A stretch of DNA of 35,522 nucleotides, taken from Clostridia bacterium. Lineage in GTDB: Bacteria > Bacillota > Clostridia > Christensenellales > Borkfalkiaceae. Each line of letters opens with the position of its first letter. Position 1 is the first letter of the stretch. The translations under genes and the position numbers were made by a program. Below are positions 7,874 to 14,872 of the stretch, in pieces. The stretch is taken from positions 1 to 35,522 of the forward strand of contig JAGASM010000042.1 of NCBI GenBank assembly GCA_017621735.1, in the 5' to 3' direction. A model generated the notes under the pieces. That model was not told the DNA's origin and ran no database searches. It was given only the letters and a program-made list of their open reading frames with translations.

Positions 7874-9079
7874 ATGGATAGTTTGAAGGAATTATATAAA
7901 ATCGGAAGGGGGCCGTCGAGTTCTCATACGATGGGGCCGGAGCGCGCCGCGCGCGACTTTATACGTCTTGTCCCGAATGCGGACGGATATCGCGTCATCT
8001 TTTACGGTTCGCTTGCTTTGACCGGGAAGGGGCATTTATCCGATTTTGCGGTTTCTTCCGTTCTCGGTGCGGAAAAAACGCAGATCATTTTTGAAAAACA
8101 AACCCAACAACTTCCTCATCCCAACACCATGCGCATTTGTGCAGTCGATTCGGAGGGGAACGTTGTAAAAGAACGCACGTATTTATCCGTCGGCGGCGGG
8201 AGTATCCGCGCGTTGGACGAGAAAGAGGAGCGGTCGCGCAGCGTATATCCTTTTTGCAGTTTTCGCGAAATCAGAGAAGCATGCGAGCGCGAGGGGCTTA
8301 CCATCGACGAATTTGTTTTCCGCTATGACGACGGCGATATCAAAGACTATTTGAAACGCGTTTGGCGTTCTATGCAAGATACGATTGCGCGCGGGCTGAA
8401 TAAGACGGGAGAACTCCCCGGCGATTTGCACATTTTACGGAAGGCGAAAACGCTCTCTTTTTCGATTGCGGGGGAAAGCGCCGCTGCGCGTGAAAAGCGT
8501 ACCGTGTGCAGTTATGCGTTCGCGACGGCGGAAGAAAACGCGTCGGGAGGAACGGTTGTAACGGCGCCGACGTGCGGGGCGAGCGGGGTTCTTCCCGCGG
8601 TGTTGCAATACTTGAACAAACGGCTTGATTTAAGCGAGGAAACGGTCGTTTCCGCCCTTGCCACCGCTGGGCTTGTGGGAAACGTCGTCAAGCGCAACGC
8701 GTCCGTTAGCGGCGCGGAGGCGGGCTGTCAAGCGGAGATCGGGACGGCGACTGCAATGGCGGCAGCGGCGGCTTGTCGTATTTACGGATATTCTTTGGAA
8801 GAAACGGAATATGCGGCGGAGATCGCCTTGGAGCATCAACTTGGGTTAACGTGCGATCCCGTTCACGGCTACGTGCAAATTCCCTGTATCGAACGAAATG
8901 CGGTTGCGGCGCTTCGAGCGCTTGACTCCGCCGAACTTGCCCACGTCCTTTCGGGAACAAGAAAAATCTCCTTCGACTTGATCGTCAAAACGATGTACGA
9001 AACGGGGAGAGACCTCAATGCGCGCTATCGCGAAACGAGCGAGGGTGGGCTTGCGGAAACGTATGGAAAAGGCTGTTAA
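7874..9079 (+). CDS. sdaA: L-serine dehydratase, iron-sulfur, single chain
   Basis: The 401-residue enzyme deaminates L-serine to pyruvate and ammonia using a 4Fe-4S cluster. The N-terminal part has the family signature [16 protein letters not shown] (about 12-27). The C-terminal part contains PTCGASG (Cys234), GAEAGCQ (Cys285), LTCDP (Cys327) and PCIERN (Cys338). The 42- and 11-residue spacings between the last three match the cluster ligands of characterised bacterial L-serine dehydratases. Beta and alpha parts are fused, as in E. coli SdaA, not split as in Bacillus SdaAA/SdaAB, and the chain is somewhat shorter than SdaA. AAAGGTG precedes the ATG. The gene appears monocistronic, closed by a bidirectional terminator. 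Confidence 0.93.
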   Translation: MDSLKELYKIGRGPSSSHTMGPERAARDFIRLVPNADGYRVIFYGSLALTGKGHLSDFAVSSVLGAEKTQIIFEKQTQQLPHPNTMRICAVDSEGNVVKERTYLSVGGGSIRALDEKEERSRSVYPFCSFREIREACEREGLTIDEFVFRYDDGDIKDYLKRVWRSMQDTIARGLNKTGELPGDLHILRKAKTLSFSIAGESAAAREKRTVCSYAFATAEENASGGTVVTAPTCGASGVLPAVLQYLNKRLDLSEETVVSALATAGLVGNVVKRNASVSGAEAGCQAEIGTATAMAAAAACRIYGYSLEETEYAAEIALEHQLGLTCDPVHGYVQIPCIERNAVAALRALDSAELAHVLSGTRKISFDLIVKTMYETGRDLNARYRETSEGGLAETYGKGC

Positions 9080-9109
9080 AAAAGCCCTCGCTTTGAAGCG
9101 AGGGCTTTT
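9078..9109. terminator. Bidirectional terminator
   Basis: AAGCCCTCGCTT/AAGCGAGGGCTT with a 2-nt spacer is flanked by A and T runs on both sides. It sits between the converging serine dehydratase and TSCPD genes and can serve both. Confidence 0.88.
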
Positions 9110-9111
9110 CG

Positions 9112-9357
9112 TTATGCATTCAAATATTCTTCCAACGCGCGGGCGAGTTGGTCGGGGCAAGACGTGTTTTGACGGCAACGGATGCCTTTGAGTAGGGGAA
9201 TAATTTCCGTTGCGGGCTTTCCTTCCACGAGTTTTGCAATTCCTTGCAAATTTCCGCTGCAACCGCCGATAAACTTGACGCCGTGAACAATTCCTTTATC
9301 GTCTACGTCAAAAATAATCTGCTTGGAACACGTTCCTTTTGTCGAGTAAGTAACCAT
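9112..9357 (-). CDS. TSCPD-domain protein (TIGR03905 type)
   Basis: The 81-residue protein contains a beta-hairpin start, GGCSGNLQGI, and then C-R-Q-N-TSCPDQLA near the C terminus. These are the hallmarks of the TSCPD family, a small Cys-containing domain also found at the end of some ribonucleotide reductases. Function is unknown; the conserved Cys residues suggest metal or redox chemistry (inference). An in-frame GTG at 9366 would add three residues, but it is part of the sequence GAGGTG that serves as Shine-Dalgarno for the ATG at 9357, so the ATG is preferred. It lies 14 nt after the DUF4364 gene and is probably cotranscribed with it. Confidence 0.85.
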   Translation of the reverse strand: MVTYSTKGTCSKQIIFDVDDKGIVHGVKFIGGCSGNLQGIAKLVEGKPATEIIPLLKGIRCRQNTSCPDQLARALEEYLNA

Positions 9358-9371
9358 TTTTTTCACCTCAT

Positions 9372-9896
9372 TTAATCTACCAGCGTGTCGTATACGACGG
9401 AATAAAGTTCGGATGCTTTATCTTCCCATTTCTTATAGATGTTATTCGCCGTTTTTTTGTCGGGAACGACAAATTTCAATTCAAGCATAGGCTGAACGGG
9501 GGCGAGAATTTTCAAAAATACGGTATAAGTGCCGTCTTTGTTTTGATAATAGTCCGATTTACATTCCTGTTTGTTGCGGTATTTCGTACTGTTATTTTTG
9601 ATAAAGCGGGAAATTTCCTCCCGCATACTTTTGGGGATGTTGATGTAGAAGTTTGCAAGACTTTCTCTGCCTTCCGGCGTGATGGTGTAAAGTGCGTCGT
9701 CCTCGTTGGGAATTTCGCAAATAAACCCGTCGCCGACAAGTTTATGAATGAGCGTAACGCAGTCCATATAGTTGATCCAGTCGTTGGACGTGGAACACAT
9801 ATCGACGAGTGTTCGCTCGGAAAGCGCCGTTTCCATTTTATCGAACACGAACAAAATAATTAATTTGTTGACGGAAGTTTCACCTTTGACTTGCAT
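9372..9896 (-). CDS. DUF4364 family winged-helix protein
   Basis: The 174-residue product begins with a winged-helix-like unit (about 8-85). It shows the ILFVFDKM start, a helix with YMDCVTLIHKLVGDGFI and a wing with LYTITPEGRESL, as in PadR/MarR-like regulators. A basic and beta-rich C-terminal part follows. This fits DUF4364, a Clostridia family placed among putative DNA-binding regulators; no ligand is known. GGAG lies 6 nt before the ATG. It precedes the TSCPD gene, and the HPr-like gene is on the same strand upstream, separated by a hairpin. Confidence 0.82.
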   Translation of the reverse strand: MQVKGETSVNKLIILFVFDKMETALSERTLVDMCSTSNDWINYMDCVTLIHKLVGDGFICEIPNEDDALYTITPEGRESLANFYINIPKSMREEISRFIKNNSTKYRNKQECKSDYYQNKDGTYTVFLKILAPVQPMLELKFVVPDKKTANNIYKKWEDKASELYSVVYDTLVD

Positions 9897-9941
9897 GTTT
9901 TTCTCCGTAAAGTGTTTCGGTTGTTCGGGCTCGAAAGGATG

Positions 9942-9974
9942 AAATAAGTCGCTTAAGAGATAAGCGACTTATTT
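9942..9974 (-). terminator. Hairpin between HPr-like and DUF4364 genes
   Basis: AAATAAGTCGCTTA pairs fully with TAAGCGACTTATTT around a 5-nt loop (14 bp). The U-tract is short, so it may be a partial terminator allowing some read-through into the DUF4364-TSCPD pair, for which I see no other clear promoter. Confidence 0.6.
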
Positions 9975-9992
9975 CTGTCTCGAATGTAACGT

Positions 9993-10220
9993 TTATGCCG
10001 CAAACTTCGCGAGTTCTGCGAGAAGTTCATCGCAGTCGTCGCTGTAAATTTCTACCGTAAGTGGTTTGGAAAGGTCTAAACTGAAAATGCCGAGAATGGA
10101 TTTTGCGTCGACGACGTATTTTCCGCTTTTCAACAAAATTTCACATTCGCTCGCTTGTGTTACGGCAACGAACTCTTTTACCTTTTGTGCCATTTCAAGA
10201 GAAATTTTGACCGATTTCAT
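9993..10220 (-). CDS. HPr-like (Crh-type) protein lacking the catalytic His
   Basis: The 75-residue protein has HPr length and pattern. The regulatory serine region is kept (DAKSILGIFSL, Ser41, aligning with Ser46 of HPr in its KSIMGVMSL segment). The phosphotransfer motif HARPA is replaced by MAQKV, so the position of His15 is Met10. It therefore cannot carry PEP-derived phosphate in the PTS way, but could be phosphorylated on Ser41 by an HPr kinase and act as a Crh-like regulator with CcpA (inference from family knowledge). GGGAGG stands 8-9 nt before the ATG and a good promoter lies upstream. Crh is usually beside whiA; here whiA is about 20 kb away. Confidence 0.82.
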   Translation of the reverse strand: MKSVKISLEMAQKVKEFVAVTQASECEILLKSGKYVVDAKSILGIFSLDLSKPLTVEIYSDDCDELLAELAKFAA

Positions 10221-10253
10221 GGTGTATTACCTCCCAATTATTTTCGTGAACAT

Positions 10254-10282
10254 ATTATACATAAAATTAAAGATAAAATCAA
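10254..10282 (-). promoter_or_regulatory. Sigma-A promoter of the HPr-like gene
   Basis: TTGATT (10282-10277), 17 nt, TATAAT (10259-10254) on the minus strand, about 34 nt before the start codon. It is divergent from the plus-strand promoter at 10322; the gap 10221-10382 holds only these control elements. Confidence 0.75.
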
Positions 10283-10321
10283 GGTATTTTCAAAATTTTT
10301 CTTTATCATTTTACTTTTTTG

Positions 10322-10330
10322 TGCTATAAT
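10322..10330 (+). promoter_or_regulatory. Extended -10 promoter (TGCTATAAT)
   Basis: TGC directly before TATAAT, with only a weak -35 (TTTATC at 10302-10307). It would drive the hypothetical gene at 10383 and the NUDIX gene. The same TGCTATAAT string is used before the panT-like gene, the 17 kb small RNA and pfkA. Confidence 0.7.
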
Positions 10331-10382
10331 AGCAGGGAAAAGGATATTTCTTATTCAAATTGCTCAACGGAGAGGATTGCGT

Positions 10383-11096
10383 ATGGAAATGAAAGTTGAA
10401 AAGATTGCACGTTTTTTAAGCGTTTGCGACGAGTTGATTCACGGAAAATTTATTTTTGCCGATACAAAGATCGGGACGTTGTTAAAGGCGATTGCGGGAA
10501 GTGAGGATTTAACCGCATTATTTTCTGCGGTAACCGATCGATTTGACTATCTCAACGCCAAAAAGGAGTGTTTACGCTTCCCTGCGGAACGCGGATCGTC
10601 GCACGGCGCGATATTCGTTCCTTCCGAACGGGGGGATTTTTTGGCGTTCGTCTTTTGTATTCTCGTTGAAATTGACAGCGGATCCATTCGCTTTAACGAT
10701 TTTCTTCTCCGATATTTTTATGAGGACGGCAGTTATACGGCAAGTTATTCGTTGTTTGTCGACCGCATCTTGTGCCCTTTCCGCGATATGATCGCCAACT
10801 GTTTCCCTGAAGCGGGAAAGTTCGGCCGCGTCTATCGCGAACAAAAGGAGGAAGAAGAGGCGCTTTCCGTTTTTTCCGAACAGTTGTTGCGGGAACGGGC
10901 GCGCATTCAAACGCTTTCCATTGAAGGGGAAGAAAAATCCGCCGCCGACGTAATGTTATCCGAATTACAAAACGCTGCGACAAGAAAGGATTTGGAAGAA
11001 ATTCGTGCGCTCTTGTGCGGATACGCCTACTTTTTGCGCGTCATCGGCTCCGAAGGGGATGCGAGTGGAATTTTTTCAACGGCGGAGCGGCTTTGA
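10383..11096 (+). CDS. Hypothetical protein with acidic helical C-terminal part
   Basis: The 237-residue product is not recognised. It is cytoplasmic (no signal or membrane segment). The N-terminal part is mixed alpha/beta with two Phe-rich hydrophobic segments (around FLAFVFCILVEI and FNDFLLRYFYEDG). The last third is helical and charged, with a run of glutamates (KEEEEAL) and likely coiled-coil up to about residue 215. GGAGAGG lies 7 nt before the ATG; longer in-frame extensions upstream cross the promoter and are rejected. Its stop is only 2 nt before the NUDIX start, so the two are cotranscribed. Confidence 0.75.
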   Translation: MEMKVEKIARFLSVCDELIHGKFIFADTKIGTLLKAIAGSEDLTALFSAVTDRFDYLNAKKECLRFPAERGSSHGAIFVPSERGDFLAFVFCILVEIDSGSIRFNDFLLRYFYEDGSYTASYSLFVDRILCPFRDMIANCFPEAGKFGRVYREQKEEEEALSVFSEQLLRERARIQTLSIEGEEKSAADVMLSELQNAATRKDLEEIRALLCGYAYFLRVIGSEGDASGIFSTAERL

Positions 11097-11098
11097 CG

Positions 11099-11617
11099 AT
11101 GAAAGAAAGTACGGTTAAAAAGAATTACGTCTTCCGCGGAAAAATCCTAAACGTGCGGTGCGACGACGTCGCCTTGGAGGACGGGACGCCTTGTAAGCGG
11201 GAGATCGTCGAGCATACGGGCGGTGCGGCGATGGCGTGCGTCGTAGACGGGAGCGTCGTGCTTGTGCGGCAATATCGCTATGCTTACGGGGAAGAAACGT
11301 TGGAAATTCCCGCGGGGAAACTTGACGCCCGAGAGGATCCTTTGTGTGCCGCGATTCGTGAATTGCGGGAGGAAACGGGTTTGATTGCCAAAAATCCCCG
11401 TCATCTTTGCACGTTTTACCCTTCTCCCGGATATACGGAAGAAAAGATTCACGTTTACCTCACGACGGAAGTGGAGCGGGGAGAGCAACAACTCGACGAA
11501 GGGGAGTTTTTGAACGTGGAATATCTCCCGCTTGCCGATGCGGTGCAACGCGCGAAGAGGGGAGAAATTAAGGATGCAAAAACGTTGATCGCCCTTCTTC
11601 ATTTACAGGAAAAATAA
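11099..11617 (+). CDS. nudF: NUDIX hydrolase, ADP-ribose pyrophosphatase type
   Basis: The 172-residue protein contains a complete Nudix box, G73-x5-E-x7-REL-x-EE-x-GLI, ending at residue 96. Upstream are the usual LVRQYRY and LEIPAGKLD strands of ADP-ribose/ADP-sugar pyrophosphatases, and downstream FYPSPGYTEEKIHVYL, the Pro-containing loop of that subgroup. It should split ADP-ribose to AMP and ribose 5-phosphate. Length fits the family. It starts 2 nt after the upstream stop and ends at a strong terminator. The gene symbol is by similarity of type, not proven orthology. Confidence 0.9.
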   Translation: MKESTVKKNYVFRGKILNVRCDDVALEDGTPCKREIVEHTGGAAMACVVDGSVVLVRQYRYAYGEETLEIPAGKLDAREDPLCAAIRELREETGLIAKNPRHLCTFYPSPGYTEEKIHVYLTTEVERGEQQLDEGEFLNVEYLPLADAVQRAKRGEIKDAKTLIALLHLQEK

Positions 11618-11620
11618 ATG

Positions 11621-11654
11621 ACGCCCGCCCGTGAAATCACGGGCGGGCGTTTTT
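11621..11654 (+). terminator. Terminator of the NUDIX operon
   Basis: A very GC-rich perfect 14-bp stem (ACGCCCGCCCGTGA/TCACGGGCGGGCGT, AA loop) followed by TTTT. Confidence 0.9.
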
Positions 11655-11675
11655 ACGGAATGAGATGATACGGAA

Positions 11676-11876
11676 TCAGTTGCAGCAACCACAACCGCCC
11701 TTACCGAAAAGGGACGAGAGGGTTCCGTTCTTGCACAGACAGTATGCAAGTGCCGCGAGAATAGGCCATCCGCAACCGTTGAATACGTTGCAGGAGAAGG
11801 AATTTCCGCACGTACCGAGAATGAGCAGGATGATGAGAATCCAAAGACAGCTGTTGCCGCTTAAACAACAATTCAT
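11676..11876 (-). CDS. Small cysteine-rich membrane protein (HCB-like)
   Basis: The 66-residue protein has ten cysteines: CC and C at the N terminus, one after the membrane segment, several in the middle and a GCGCC end. Its hydrophobic segment contains LWILIILLILG. It resembles the small high-cysteine proteins (annotated as chorion class high-cysteine HCB protein) common in spore-forming Clostridia; role unknown. A very good AGGAGG lies 8 nt before the ATG, supporting translation despite the small size. It converges on the NUDIX operon and diverges from the panT-like operon. Confidence 0.75.
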   Translation of the reverse strand: MNCCLSGNSCLWILIILLILGTCGNSFSCNVFNGCGWPILAALAYCLCKNGTLSSLFGKGGCGCCN

Positions 11877-11897
11877 AGTTTTTCCTCCTTTACGAAT

Positions 11898-11931
11898 ACT
11901 GCGGAGGATATGTAGATAAAAGTTCCGCAGT
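11898..11931. repeat. 8-bp inverted repeat upstream of the Cys-rich gene
   Basis: ACTGCGGA and TCCGCAGT are separated by 18 nt. It lies 22-55 nt upstream of the Cys-rich start codon, next to a -10-like TATAAC (minus strand, 11938-11933). It may be an operator or a 5' UTR hairpin. Confidence 0.45.
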
Positions 11932-11993
11932 CGTTATACTAAATACTATGACGGCACTTATAAAAAATGTTACGGGCACAGCCGTTCATTTAG

Positions 11994-12022
11994 TTGCAAA
12001 AAGCAGGTTGTTTTGCTATAAT
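11994..12022 (+). promoter_or_regulatory. Promoter of the panT-coaX-hom operon
   Basis: TTGCAA (11994-11999), 17 nt, TATAAT (12017-12022) with TGC directly before the -10. The predicted start is near 12029. Confidence 0.82.
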
Positions 12023-12029
12023 ATTATTT

Positions 12030-12080
12030 GAATTCCACGAGGAACGACACGTTTCGGTCGTATCCGTATACCGTGAATTC
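12030..12080 (+). promoter_or_regulatory. 5'-terminal structured leader before the S component
   Basis: GAATTC-CACG near the predicted transcript start pairs with CGTG-AATTC at 12072-12080, with one bulge. Inside, GGAACGAC pairs with GTCG-T-TCC through a bulge around an 8-nt loop. The leader therefore folds into a nested long hairpin about 40 nt before the Shine-Dalgarno (TGGAGG, 12121). It matches no riboswitch I recognise; it could be a regulatory RNA or an mRNA stabiliser. Confidence 0.5.
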
Positions 12081-12130
12081 AATAAGATTTATTTCACAGA
12101 CATTTCGTAAGAAAGTTTGATGGAGGCATT

Positions 12131-12763
12131 ATGCAGTTGAAAAAGTTTTTTACGCCGCAAAACGTGGCGTACCTTGCGGTTTTGACGGCGCTTGTCGTCG
12201 TGTTGCAGTTTTTTGGCGGAACGATTAAAATTACCCCCGCAACGAGTTTAAGTTTCGTTCTGTTACCGATCGTGCTCGGCGCGGTGCTTTTAGGTCCTTT
12301 TGCGGGAGCATTTTTAGGCGGGGTTTTCGGGCTGATTACCTACCTGTTCGGGGTAACCGGGGCGGATTTCTTTACGTCGGTACTCTTTCAATCTCATCCG
12401 TTTTTAACGGCGCTCGTTTGTTTTGGAAAGGGGATTTGCGCAGGGCTTGCAGCGGGGTTTGTTTATCGGCTTGTAAACAAAAAAAACGCATACGTTGCGC
12501 TTTTTTTAGCCGCCGCCGCAACGCCGATCGTCAATACGGGCTTGTTTTTACTCGGCATGATTCCGATGGCGGAAACGCTTACGCTCAACTTTGTAGAAGA
12601 GGGTTCTACGCTCGTTTATTTCTTATTTATCGGTTGCGCGGGAATAAACTTTTTAATAGAACTTGCCATTAATTTGGTCGTTGCGCCTGCTCTTTTTCGC
12701 GTGGTGCAAGTGGTAGAAAAACAACTCACCAAGAAAAAGAAAAAAACGGAGGAAGAATCGTGA
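12131..12763 (+). CDS. ECF transporter S component, probably pantothenate (PanT)
   Basis: The 210-residue protein is almost entirely hydrophobic, with about six membrane segments, a short cytoplasmic start and a Lys-rich tail (KKKKKTEEES). Its architecture is that of the substrate-binding S component of energy-coupling factor vitamin transporters (FVLLPIVLGAVLLGP...GAFLGGVFGL is typical). Substrate is inferred from context: the next gene, overlapping by 4 nt (GTGA), is pantothenate kinase coaX. The shared EcfA/EcfT module is not in the window. TGGAGG precedes the ATG. Folate or another vitamin cannot be excluded from sequence alone. Confidence 0.82.
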   Translation: MQLKKFFTPQNVAYLAVLTALVVVLQFFGGTIKITPATSLSFVLLPIVLGAVLLGPFAGAFLGGVFGLITYLFGVTGADFFTSVLFQSHPFLTALVCFGKGICAGLAAGFVYRLVNKKNAYVALFLAAAATPIVNTGLFLLGMIPMAETLTLNFVEEGSTLVYFLFIGCAGINFLIELAINLVVAPALFRVVQVVEKQLTKKKKKTEEES

Positions 12764-13551
12764 TTATTTGCATCGACGTCGGAAACAGCAACGTAAAATT
12801 TGCGGTGTTTGACGGGGACAAGTTAAAATTTTCCTTCCGTGTCGCGACCGACTTAAAACGTACGTCCGACGAATACGGCGCGCAACTTATCGGGATGCTT
12901 GCATTCAACGGTGTAAAAGCGGAAGAGATCAAGGGTGGAATTTTTTCTTCCGTCGTTCCTTCGCTTGATTACACGATTGAGCACATGCTTCGCAATTATT
13001 TGGGGATCTGCCCCATGCAACTTGCGCCCGGGTTAAAGACGGGGTTAAATATCCGCGTGGAAAATGCGCGTGAAGTCGGGGCGGATAGAATTGTCAATAA
13101 CGTTTCCGCGATTCAAAAGTACGGTTGCGGAAAGCCGATGATCATCGTCGATTTTGGTACGGCGACGACGTTTAATATCATCAGCGGCGAGTATGAATTT
13201 ATCGGCGGCGTCATTGCTCCGGGGATCAAAGGTGCGCTCGATAGCCTTGTAAACGGCACGGCAAAACTTCCCCGCGTGGAAATTGAAGCCCCTAAAAGTA
13301 TTATAGCAAAGAATACGGTTACAAATATGCAAGCGGGCATTGTATTTGGCTTTGCAGGGCTTGTAGATTATATCGTCAAAAAGATTAAAAAAGAACTTGG
13401 AACGTCGGACGTTCTCACGATCGCGACGGGCGGGTTTTCGGAAACGATTGCGAAGGAAACGCCGTGCATCGATATCATTGATAAGATGTTGACGCTCGAC
13501 GGGTTGAAATTCTTATACGATTTGAACGTAACGGAGGAAGATAAAGTATGA
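12760..13551 (+). CDS. coaX: Type III pantothenate kinase
   Basis: The 263-residue enzyme phosphorylates pantothenate, the first step of coenzyme A synthesis. It shows the ASKHA-fold motifs of type III kinases: DVGNSNVKFAVFD at the N terminus (phosphate 1 loop), GADRIVNN, DFGTATTFNII (phosphate 2) and GGVIAPG. The length is normal. The GTG start overlaps the S-component stop and its own stop overlaps the hom start (ATGA), so three genes are translationally coupled. Type III enzymes are not inhibited by CoA, so supply may be set at uptake. Confidence 0.95.
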   Translation: MIICIDVGNSNVKFAVFDGDKLKFSFRVATDLKRTSDEYGAQLIGMLAFNGVKAEEIKGGIFSSVVPSLDYTIEHMLRNYLGICPMQLAPGLKTGLNIRVENAREVGADRIVNNVSAIQKYGCGKPMIIVDFGTATTFNIISGEYEFIGGVIAPGIKGALDSLVNGTAKLPRVEIEAPKSIIAKNTVTNMQAGIVFGFAGLVDYIVKKIKKELGTSDVLTIATGGFSETIAKETPCIDIIDKMLTLDGLKFLYDLNVTEEDKV

Positions 13552-14831
13552 AAAAAGTTGGCGTAGCAATTCTCGGACTTGGCGTTGTCGGGGGAGGTAC
13601 GTATCAAATTTTAACTGAACATCGCGAGTTTTATCGCAAGACGCAAGACGTCGATATCGTCGTGGAGAGCGTGCTCGAAATTAACCGTGAGCGCGCGCTT
13701 GCGCTTGGTGTTCCCGAAGAAAAGATCGCGTCGAACATTGCGGAAGTAATCAGCAATCCCGACGTCAATATCGTCGTTGAGGTAATCGGCGGAATCGGCG
13801 TTGCGCGTGAGTTTGTCCTTGCGGCGCTCAATGCGGGAAAAACGGTTGTTACGAGCAACAAAGAACTCTTTTGTAAATATTCGCACGAGTTGGAGCGCGC
13901 GGCAAAGCGTCAAAACGTCGGGCTTTATTTTGAGGCGAGTTGCGTGGGTGGTGTTCCGATTATTCGCACCCTTTTGGACGGCGTTCAGGCAAATCATATT
14001 ACGTCGATGATGGGGATCATCAACGGAACGACCAACTATATTCTTACCAAAATGTCGGCGGACGGCGTTGGGTATGAAGAAGTAGTCAAAGAAGCACAGC
14101 GCTTGGGCTATGCGGAAGCGGATCCTACGGCGGACGTCGAGGGGTATGACGCCGCGTATAAACTTTCGATTCTTTCTTCGCTCGCATTCCACACGAAAGT
14201 TCCGTTTGCAAAGGTATACCGCGAAGGGATTACGGGGATTGCAAAGGAAGACATTTCTTACGGGAAAGAATTCGGTTACGTCTTGAAGTTGCTCGCGATC
14301 GGTAAGAATTCCGAAAAAGGAATCGAAGTGCGCGTACATCCGACGTTTATCAAAAAGGAACACCCGCTTGCCTCCGTCAATGACAGTTTTAACGCCGTAT
14401 ATTTAACGGGGGATGCTGTGGACGACGTAATGCTTTACGGACGCGGTGCGGGCGCGCTTCCTACGGGTAGCGCGATCGTAAGCGATATCATCTATGCGTC
14501 TACGCATAGCGAAAACAAGTATTCCACCTTTAAGAACAACGCATCGGCGGAAAAGGACGTGAAGTTCGTGCAAGACTTTGAGAGCGCGTACTACATTCGC
14601 CTTACCGTGGAAGACCGTCCCGGCGTACTTGCAAAATTGTCGTCCGTCTTTGGAAAATACGGGATTTCCATCGTGGAAATGATTCAAAAGAGTGCGGGGG
14701 AAGACGGAAAAGTTCCTCTTATCTTGATTACGCACACCACGAAAGAGTTGTCTATCCGCAATGCGGTCAATAAAATCAACGCATTAGATGGCGTTGGACA
14801 GGTCGATAGCGTTATTCGCGTCGTATCGTGA
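13548..14831 (+). CDS. hom: Homoserine dehydrogenase with ACT domain
   Basis: The 427-residue protein reduces aspartate semialdehyde to homoserine on the way to threonine and methionine. The N-terminal Rossmann fold begins ILGLGVVGGG. The catalytic region has NGTTNYIL, GYAEADPTADVEGYDAAYK (substrate site with the conserved Lys) and GRGAGALPTGSAIVSD. The C-terminal ACT domain (about 350-427) begins RLTVEDRPGVLAKLSSVFGKYG and normally binds threonine for feedback inhibition. GGAGG precedes the overlapping ATG. Its link to pantothenate genes is operonic rather than pathway-based; both draw on aspartate-family metabolism. Confidence 0.96.
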   Translation: MKKVGVAILGLGVVGGGTYQILTEHREFYRKTQDVDIVVESVLEINRERALALGVPEEKIASNIAEVISNPDVNIVVEVIGGIGVAREFVLAALNAGKTVVTSNKELFCKYSHELERAAKRQNVGLYFEASCVGGVPIIRTLLDGVQANHITSMMGIINGTTNYILTKMSADGVGYEEVVKEAQRLGYAEADPTADVEGYDAAYKLSILSSLAFHTKVPFAKVYREGITGIAKEDISYGKEFGYVLKLLAIGKNSEKGIEVRVHPTFIKKEHPLASVNDSFNAVYLTGDAVDDVMLYGRGAGALPTGSAIVSDIIYASTHSENKYSTFKNNASAEKDVKFVQDFESAYYIRLTVEDRPGVLAKLSSVFGKYGISIVEMIQKSAGEDGKVPLILITHTTKELSIRNAVNKINALDGVGQVDSVIRVVS

Positions 14832-14836
14832 GAATC

Positions 14837-14865
14837 AGCCGACGGCAATCCCGTCGGCTTTTTTT
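14837..14865 (+). terminator. Terminator after hom
   Basis: AGCCGACGG/CCGTCGGCT (9 bp, 5-nt loop) followed by T6-7, lying between the hom stop and the ATP-grasp ATG. It may attenuate rather than stop transcription, as no separate promoter is seen for the next gene. Confidence 0.8.
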
Positions 14866-14872
14866 GAAAAAG

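Noticed and set aside
14828..14872. GTG start of the RimK-like gene overlapping the hom stop
   Set aside because: The extra 15 residues would be encoded by a terminator hairpin and are unlike the family N terminus.
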